This document shows positions 58,888 through 64,000 of a stretch of 64,000 nucleotides of DNA, piece by piece. Position 1 is the first letter of the stretch; every line of letters starts with the position of its first letter. The position numbers and the translations under genes were made by a program. The stretch comes from Ahaetulla prasina (taxonomy: Eukaryota; Chordata; Lepidosauria; Squamata; Colubridae), in contig NC_080539.1 of assembly GCF_028640845.1 (NCBI RefSeq), positions 162,655,736 to 162,719,735 of the forward strand, read 5' to 3'. The notes under the pieces are model-generated. The model had not been told where the DNA came from. It worked only from the letters and a program-made list of their open reading frames with translations, and ran no database searches.

Positions 58888-59711
58888 CCTTTGTTTAAGG
58901 GATCCCTCACAGATAGAATGAAGGCAAATATGTATCCCAGAATAATGTTGCAGGATCCAATCTGGGTCAGTCAGAGGTTTGAGCCCGATGGCCCCGGTGA
59001 ATGACCCCAATTGCGTCCTATCACACAAATAGATACTACAGTCCAGATGGCCCATTATTCTTCAGATAGGAAGAGAAATCGTTGAGAAGATATTTGAGAA
59101 CATGATATAAATTTGGTTTAAATTCAAACCAAGAATCCATATGATGTTCTCTTCTCCCAAGAAAACATACAGGTGGACCTTGGCTTATGCCCATTCATTC
59201 AGTGAACATTCAAAGTTACAGCAGTGCTGACAAAAATGGACATATGGCCAGTCCTCAAAGTTCTATCCATTGCAGCACCCTAGTGGCCACAGGATCAAAA
59301 TTACTTAATCTTAATCTTGTAGTACTGCTATTTAAAAGCAAAACATTGAATTTCAAGTGCTCTTGATCACTTCTACTGGGAACTGCTTGAAAATATCATT
59401 AAATGCTTTGTATCACTACTTTTCATTTAGGCTATTTAGCAAAGACTAGCGTTTTTGAGATGTAGAAATCCAGGCAACCACTTGAGGTCAGCAAAGAGAC
59501 ACAGAAAACTCTTATCTTTTGCTGCCACTTTGGTCAGGCAGAGATGTAGCTACAGTAACCACATTTTAGGTTGAATAAAACAACAATACAGTAGCAATGG
59601 AGTTTCCACACTGTCCAGAGTTTCTCTGTGAATGAGCTGGGTGATGTCTAAATTTGATGTTAATAAATAAAATAAAAGTTTTTACAGAAATATTCCAAGA
59701 GGTGAAGGGAA
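58888..59711. other. Unassigned sequence with a MITE-like scrap
   Basis: At 59170-59300 the text ACAGGTGGACCTTGGCTTATG resembles the terminal motif of the 17160 MITE, but no right end was found. Otherwise nothing is recognised. Confidence 0.45.
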
Positions 59712-60157
59712 GTAGAATAGAATAACAGAGTTGGAAGGAACATTGGAGTCTTCTAGTCCAACCCTCTGCTTAGGCAGGAAATCCCACACCACTTCAGAGA
59801 AATAGTTATCTAATCTCTTCCTAAAAACTTCCAGTGTTGGAGCATTTCAACTTTTGGAGGCAAGTTGTTCCACTGATTAATTGTTCTAACTGTCAGGAAA
59901 TTTCTCCTTTAATTCTAGGTTGCTTCTCTCAATAGATTTCCAGCTATTGCTTCTTGTCCTGCCCTTTGGAGAATAGCTTGACTCCCTCTTCTTTGTGGCA
60001 ACCTTTGAGATATTGGAACATTGCTATCATGTCACTCCTAGTCCTTCTTTTCATTAAGCTAGACATACCCAATTCCAGCAATGGTTTTTTATATGTTTTA
60101 GCCTCCAATCCCCAAATCATCTTTGTTGCTCTTTTCTTAATACGCTTTTCATGCACA
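59712..60157 (-). pseudogene. CR1 LINE 3' part, antisense
   Basis: Antisense CR1 3' UTR (AACAGAGTTGGAAGGAACATTG, TCCAACCCTCTGC) and ORF2 C-terminus. The sense protein reads KKRATKMIWGLEAKTYKKPL, then LELGMSSLMKRRTRSDMIAM and FQYLKGCHKEEGVKLFSKG, as in the 18798 copy. Beyond about 60131 the recognisable CR1 text stops and appears to resume at 61691. Confidence 0.9.
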
Positions 60158-60162
60158 TCTAT

Positions 60163-60765
60163 TGTTGTGTTTGTGGGCCCCGAGCCGGGCTTCCTGGCAG
60201 AGAGTGATTCGGAGAGTGAGGGGGAAGAGCCGACAGGGCTTCTCTCTGCAGAATCTTCCTCTGGCTCCACTCCAGATTCCAGAAGCAGGCCAGGTGGAGG
60301 AGGAGGAGCTGACACAGCCTCTTTCCCCTGCCCCCTCCTTTTCCCTGGCAACACCCCAAGACCCAGCTGAGGAGGATCAACCGTGGCTAGATGCAAGGCA
60401 GCGATGCCGAGTGAAGCGTGCACAGCAAAAGAAAGGAAGGGGCCGGCCCAGGGAGTGTTGAGTCACGGAGCCACACCCCACAGGGTATAAAAGTGGGTGG
60501 AGCTGCCTTTGGGCTCCGTGACGGACAAAAACTGACTTTTGGAAACTTTGGCTGCTTTATTGCGAGACTCAGGAATTGGCTTTTTGGACTTCTGCTTACT
60601 TCTGAACTCTGGGTTGCTCCAGCAACAGACTGCAGTAGCATTGAAGAGATAAGGAGGACTTGGCAGGCAATCGCAGGTTCATTGCCAGAGCTGATATCTG
60701 TAGCAAGAATAAATTGCTGGCAAATACAGTCAGCTCATGTGTCTTCTGGTGGGTGGGGCAGAACA
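60163..60765 (+). mobile_element. Solo LTR of an LTR retroelement
   Basis: A 603-bp block that starts TGTTGTG and ends CAGAACA, flanked by an exact 5-bp duplication, tctat, at 60158-60162 and 60766-60770. A TATA box (GGTATAAAAG, near 60484) and a polyadenylation signal AATAAA (60708-60713) sit in the order expected of U3-R-U5. No gag/pol sequence or second LTR occurs within the window, so it is a solo LTR left by recombination. Orientation is taken from TATA-to-polyA order. Gypsy against ERV origin cannot be decided. The acidic and Pro-rich frames within it are not genes. Confidence 0.86.
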
Positions 60766-60770
60766 TCTAT

Positions 60771-61371
60771 ATGATTTGGTTCCCTTAAAAAAAAGTAATA
60801 GAAAGAACTGCAAATTTACTATAAGATCATCCTTGGGGTTTGCAAATCATATCCTAATACAGCTCTCAGAAAGGAGGCTTTGGAGACAAAAGTTCAATGT
60901 TTCACTCAGTAAAATAAAATCAGTTGATTTTGTGGGTCCATTTTACCTGGAATTTCATCCAGACATGGCTCGGGTCATCTTGATAAGTGAGCAGTAGTTG
61001 AAACTAGATGGAAGAAGTGTAGCCTGCTAGAACATTCAGTAGTTTCAACCACAATATCCTCTGGAACATCCAATAGGGCTGGGCCTTGGTAGCAATTTTG
61101 CAGTGGTTCTAATTGGGGTATGCCCAGTAGGCAGAAAAACTGGCTTTGCTGTTTAAGCGCTACATGTAACTGCAAGGGAAGGTCATTTGCAACACTGGAA
61201 TGGATTGTTATGAATCCTACTGCTAATGACATCCAACTTTACTGTTCTGTTTTTTAACTCTAATGACTCCAAACGTTGCTTGAATCAGGCTGCACAAGGG
61301 AGAACAAGCTGAAATTAAATCTAGGCTTCCTGTCTAGATTTCTCTAGGGCCGCTAGAGAACCTGCGATTTT
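60771..61371. other. Unassigned sequence between the LTR and the SINE
   Basis: About 600 bases with no recognised repeat or gene; a frame at 60737-60997 has no domain. Confidence 0.5.
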
Positions 61372-61622
61372 TTTTTATTTATTTACATTTATATCCCGCC
61401 CTTCTCCGAAGACTCAGGGCGGCTTACAGTGTATAAGGCAATAGTCTCATTCTATTTGTATCTTTTACAAAGTCAACTTATTGCCCCCCCAACAATCTGG
61501 GTCCTTATTTTACCTACCTTATAAAGGATGGAAGGCTGAGTCAACCTCGGGCCGGGCTTGAACCTGCAGTAATTGCAGGCTGCTGTGTTCTAATAACAGG
61601 CTTCTAAAGCCTGAGCTATTAC
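61372..61622 (-). mobile_element. tRNA-derived SINE with L2-type tail
   Basis: Plus-strand text begins TTTATATCCCGCCCTTCTCC and GACTCAGGGCGGCTTACAG, the reverse of the L2-type tail, then the shared body (AACAATCTGGGTCC, GGATGGAAGGCTGAGTCAAC) and a tRNA-like head. It is a sister copy of 8458-8714 with high similarity. Confidence 0.85.
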
Positions 61623-61690
61623 GGATTGAACTGAAGCTTGTTGACTTCTCAGAAACAGTAGAGTCAAGATTTGGGAGTGCCCCTTAAGTG

Positions 61691-62560
61691 TCCCTCTGTA
61701 CTCTTTCTAGAGCCTCAACATCTTTTTTACAACATGGCGACCAAAATTGGATGAAGCATTCCAAGTGTGGCTTACCAAGGCATTATAAAGTGGTATTAAC
61801 ACTTCAAATGATCTTGATTTTATCCTTCTGTTTATGCAGCCTAGAACTGTGTTGGCTTTTTTGGCAGCTGCTGCACATTGCTGGCTAATATTTAAATGGT
61901 TGTCCACTAGGACTCCAAGATCCATCATTAAACAGTCATTACTGTTGAACAAGGTACCACATATACTGTACCTGTGCATTTTGGTTTTCTTGCCTAAATG
62001 TAGAACCTTACTTTTTTCACTGTTGAATTTCATTTTGTTAGAAAGCGCCCAACATTCAAGTCTGTCAAGATCCTTCTGTATCTTAAGCCTATCTTCTGAA
62101 ATGTTGGCTACTCCTGCTAACTTGGTGCCATCTGCAAATCTGATGAGTTCCCATCTATCCCCTCGTCCAAATCATTGATGAATACGTTGAAGAGTACAGG
62201 GCCTAAAACAGCCCTGGGATACCCCATTGCATACCTCCCTCCATGTAAATGTAGTTCCATTGAGGACTACATGTTGAGTGCGGTTTGTCAGCCAGTTAGG
62301 AATCCATCTGGTGGTGATGCTGTCTAACCCACATTTTTCTATTTTATCAAGTAGTAGGTTATGGTCTACTTTGTCAAATTCCTTACTGAAGTCCAAGTAA
62401 ATTATATTGACAGCATTCCTTTGGTCCAGTAGTTTTGTTACTTTGTCAAAGAATGCAATAAGTTTAGTCTGGTATGATCTATTTTTGACAAACCCATGTT
62501 GGCTTTTAGTTATTACTTTGGGCTTTTTTTTTTTTTTTTGCTTATTACTTTGTTTAGTAC
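61691..62560 (-). pseudogene. CR1 LINE reverse transcriptase part, antisense
   Basis: Sense protein pieces: MDFSKEFDKVDHNLLLDKIE at 62396 downward (RT motif with an altered D.SKAFD), LTNRTQHVVLNGTTF, GVSQG; then MKFNSEKSKVLHLGKKTKMH at 62033 downward, DLGVLVDNHLNISQQCAAAA and [29 protein letters not shown]. The FADD block between is frameshifted. A T-run of about 17 bases with a repeated TTATTACTTTG on both sides (62508-62552) interrupts its 5' end. It joins the 59712-60157 part collinearly. Confidence 0.88.
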
Positions 62561-62731
62561 AAAGTATAGTGCCTACATCTCATAACAACAGGGTGAAATG
62601 GGTTTTAAACAAGTGGATGGACAACTTTGCTTTCTTCCATATCCATGTTTTATTTTAATTTTTTAAAAAACCAGTTCTTTGTATTTCCTCTGGCAAAGCA
62701 GATTGAAAATTTTGATAAATTGTGTTTTTTG
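62561..62731. other. Sequence at the duplication junction
   Basis: Short AT-rich sequence ending GATTGAAAATTTTGATAAAT, directly before the T/G-rich tract where copy B begins. If the duplication is tandem, this is the right end of the duplicated 6.5 kb unit. Confidence 0.6.
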
Positions 62732-64000
62732 TTTTTGAATTGTGGAACCTTAACTATACTCTTGTCACCTAAATGTACTCATGTAAAACAAGTACATCCC
62801 ATTATTCAAGCTCATGACAGCAAATAATTAGTGCCCTGGAACTGAAGTTTGACAAACTGATCTACAGTGTAGGTATCTAAAGTTCTTGTCTCTTTTCTTT
62901 TCTCATGGAAATAGTTTCCATGAATGCCATATGATTCTATCTACCAACTGCTGATGGAGCGACACAACAAGACAGAGAACAGGAATTGAGATAGATCTAG
63001 TTGGATACCTGAATTATCATGTATGTTTGTTTGACTGCACCTACCATGATTGCAGTGGGATTTAGTCTACTCATTTATCTTAGAGGATTCTGGAGGGACC
63101 AGAGAAGCTGGAGCCATTTTGAGCTATTGGCTGTACCAGTTTTGCTGTTGGTCATGCTGGCCATCTCCTTTGTTGTTGGTTGCTTGCATACACCTGGTGC
63201 TGGTGGAGGGTCTGGAAGATGAGCTTGCTCTGTCCTTGTCTAGAAGGATGGAAGGACTAAAGGAGCCAGAGGAATTGGAGAATGCACCCTGTTTGTTGTT
63301 GCCCACCTGCAGCTCTGGTGTTTACAGTATCTATGGACCTGGCACCATTTTGAGTTTGGAAGTTGAAAGAGCAGATTGGAGCCCCACCGGCTGCATTTGC
63401 ACATTGGCTGTCTCTGTGAGCCTGGCACCAGTCATGCTTGTCATAACTTGTTGAGTTTTCACGCTTGGTACTGGCTGAAGGAGCAAACAGGCTTGCATTT
63501 GTAACCCTTTTGCTGATGGCACCTCTACCACTGGGAACTGTATGAGCTTGATGACCTTAACCTAAAATGGCTGAGAATTATATTTGGGCAGCTTTTCATC
63601 TGAGAAGTCTACTTGGATTTTGCAATTTTGGAGGTGCTGTTGGTGCCTGGGTGAAGAAAGGTAGCAGTAGAATGACATGATATTAGTATGGACCGTCCCA
63701 TCGCACCTCTATTACTTTCCAGGGAGGGCATTCTGTAATTACATTTGCAGACTAGGTACTTTGATTCTGGTTTCAGAAGAGAGCAAGAGGAGGAGATTGG
63801 TGGATTGGGTAAGAGTGGTGGTAGTTGGGTTCATGGGTGTGCATTTTGGAAGCCAAAGATACAGTTTGTTTAATGCTTCAAAAACAGAAACCTGATTAGC
63901 GCATATGACCTTGGCAAAATATCCCTTTTAAATGCTTTCCATTGTCTTATATCATGTTTCCCTGATCCCCTGATAATAAGCCCAATCTGGCTTTTGAGCG
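62732..64000 (+). repeat. Direct repeat copy B, cut by the window end
   Basis: The second copy of the block at 56233-57503, in the same orientation and still matching at the last base of the window. Seen differences from copy A include CGAA to TGCA near 63282, CACTGG to CACCGG near 63387, loss of two bases near 63750, GTTTGC to GTGTGC near 63838 and CAAATG to CATATG near 63903. It includes the left end of the TA-flanked MITE at 63952. Confidence 0.95.

Noticed and set aside
60159..60461. Acidic Ser/Glu-rich and Pro-rich frames near 60.2 kb
   Set aside because: They lie inside the solo LTR, span its boundary with the CR1, and have no known domain.

Overview
The window reads as vertebrate nuclear DNA from a squamate reptile, most likely a snake and plausibly an advanced (colubroid) one. 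The evidence is the mix of repeats: Bov-B/RTE LINE fragments, CR1 and CR1-L3-type LINEs with (ATTCT/AATAG)n tails, an L2 LINE, squamate tRNA-derived SINEs with two alternative LINE-derived tails, L1 remnants, many hAT-like miniature elements, and long GATA/GACA (Bkm-like) and AT microsatellites. I found no host protein-coding exon, tRNA, rRNA or CRISPR array. Nearly every listed open reading frame is either a transposon relic or microsatellite read-through. The window looks intergenic or deeply intronic.

Layout. 0-8 kb: a stepped tetranucleotide array, a hAT MITE, one SINE, and long AT-rich stretches in which I recognise nothing. 8-19 kb: a dense run of SINEs, small DNA transposons, CR1 tails and an RTE-like LINE remnant. 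20-24.4 kb: the dominant object, an approximately 4.46 kb L2 LINE with its GC-rich 5' region, endonuclease, reverse transcriptase and 3' tail all present but frameshifted, followed at once by a hAT MITE. 26-28.6 kb: an internally deleted CR1-L3-like copy, a SINE and a Bov-B fragment. 31-34.4 kb: an old antisense L1 carrying a hAT MITE that itself carries a CR1 copy. 35.0-37.8 kb: a recent 1.4 kb tandem duplication with its edges in GT repeats. 38.5-47.7 kb: Bov-B pieces, four-base-period and compound microsatellites, three hAT MITEs (one with internal hairpin cassettes), an L1 nested in an L1, and a CR1 with an (AATAG)n tail. 49.2-52.4 kb: a young, nearly intact CR1-L3-like LINE containing an L2 fragment, all inside a 17-bp target duplication. 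55.2-55.9 kb: a microsatellite cluster with an 85-bp inverted repeat that resembles a hammerhead core. 56.2-64.0 kb: a direct repeat about 6.5 kb apart, best read as the start of a large tandem duplication leaving the window, with a solo LTR, a SINE and a split CR1 between the copies.

There is no pathway here. What the parts tell together is a relative history: insertions can be ordered by nesting and by target-site duplications. I found many exact target duplications by reading, which makes the element boundaries firmer than family names. Family names come from recognised protein motifs and remembered consensus features and were not checked against a repeat library. No previously undescribed system is claimed; the most unusual items are the stepped GATA-GGTA-GGCA-GACA array, the two recent tandem duplications, the hammerhead-like fold-back, and the LINE whose target duplication does not fit its own tail.
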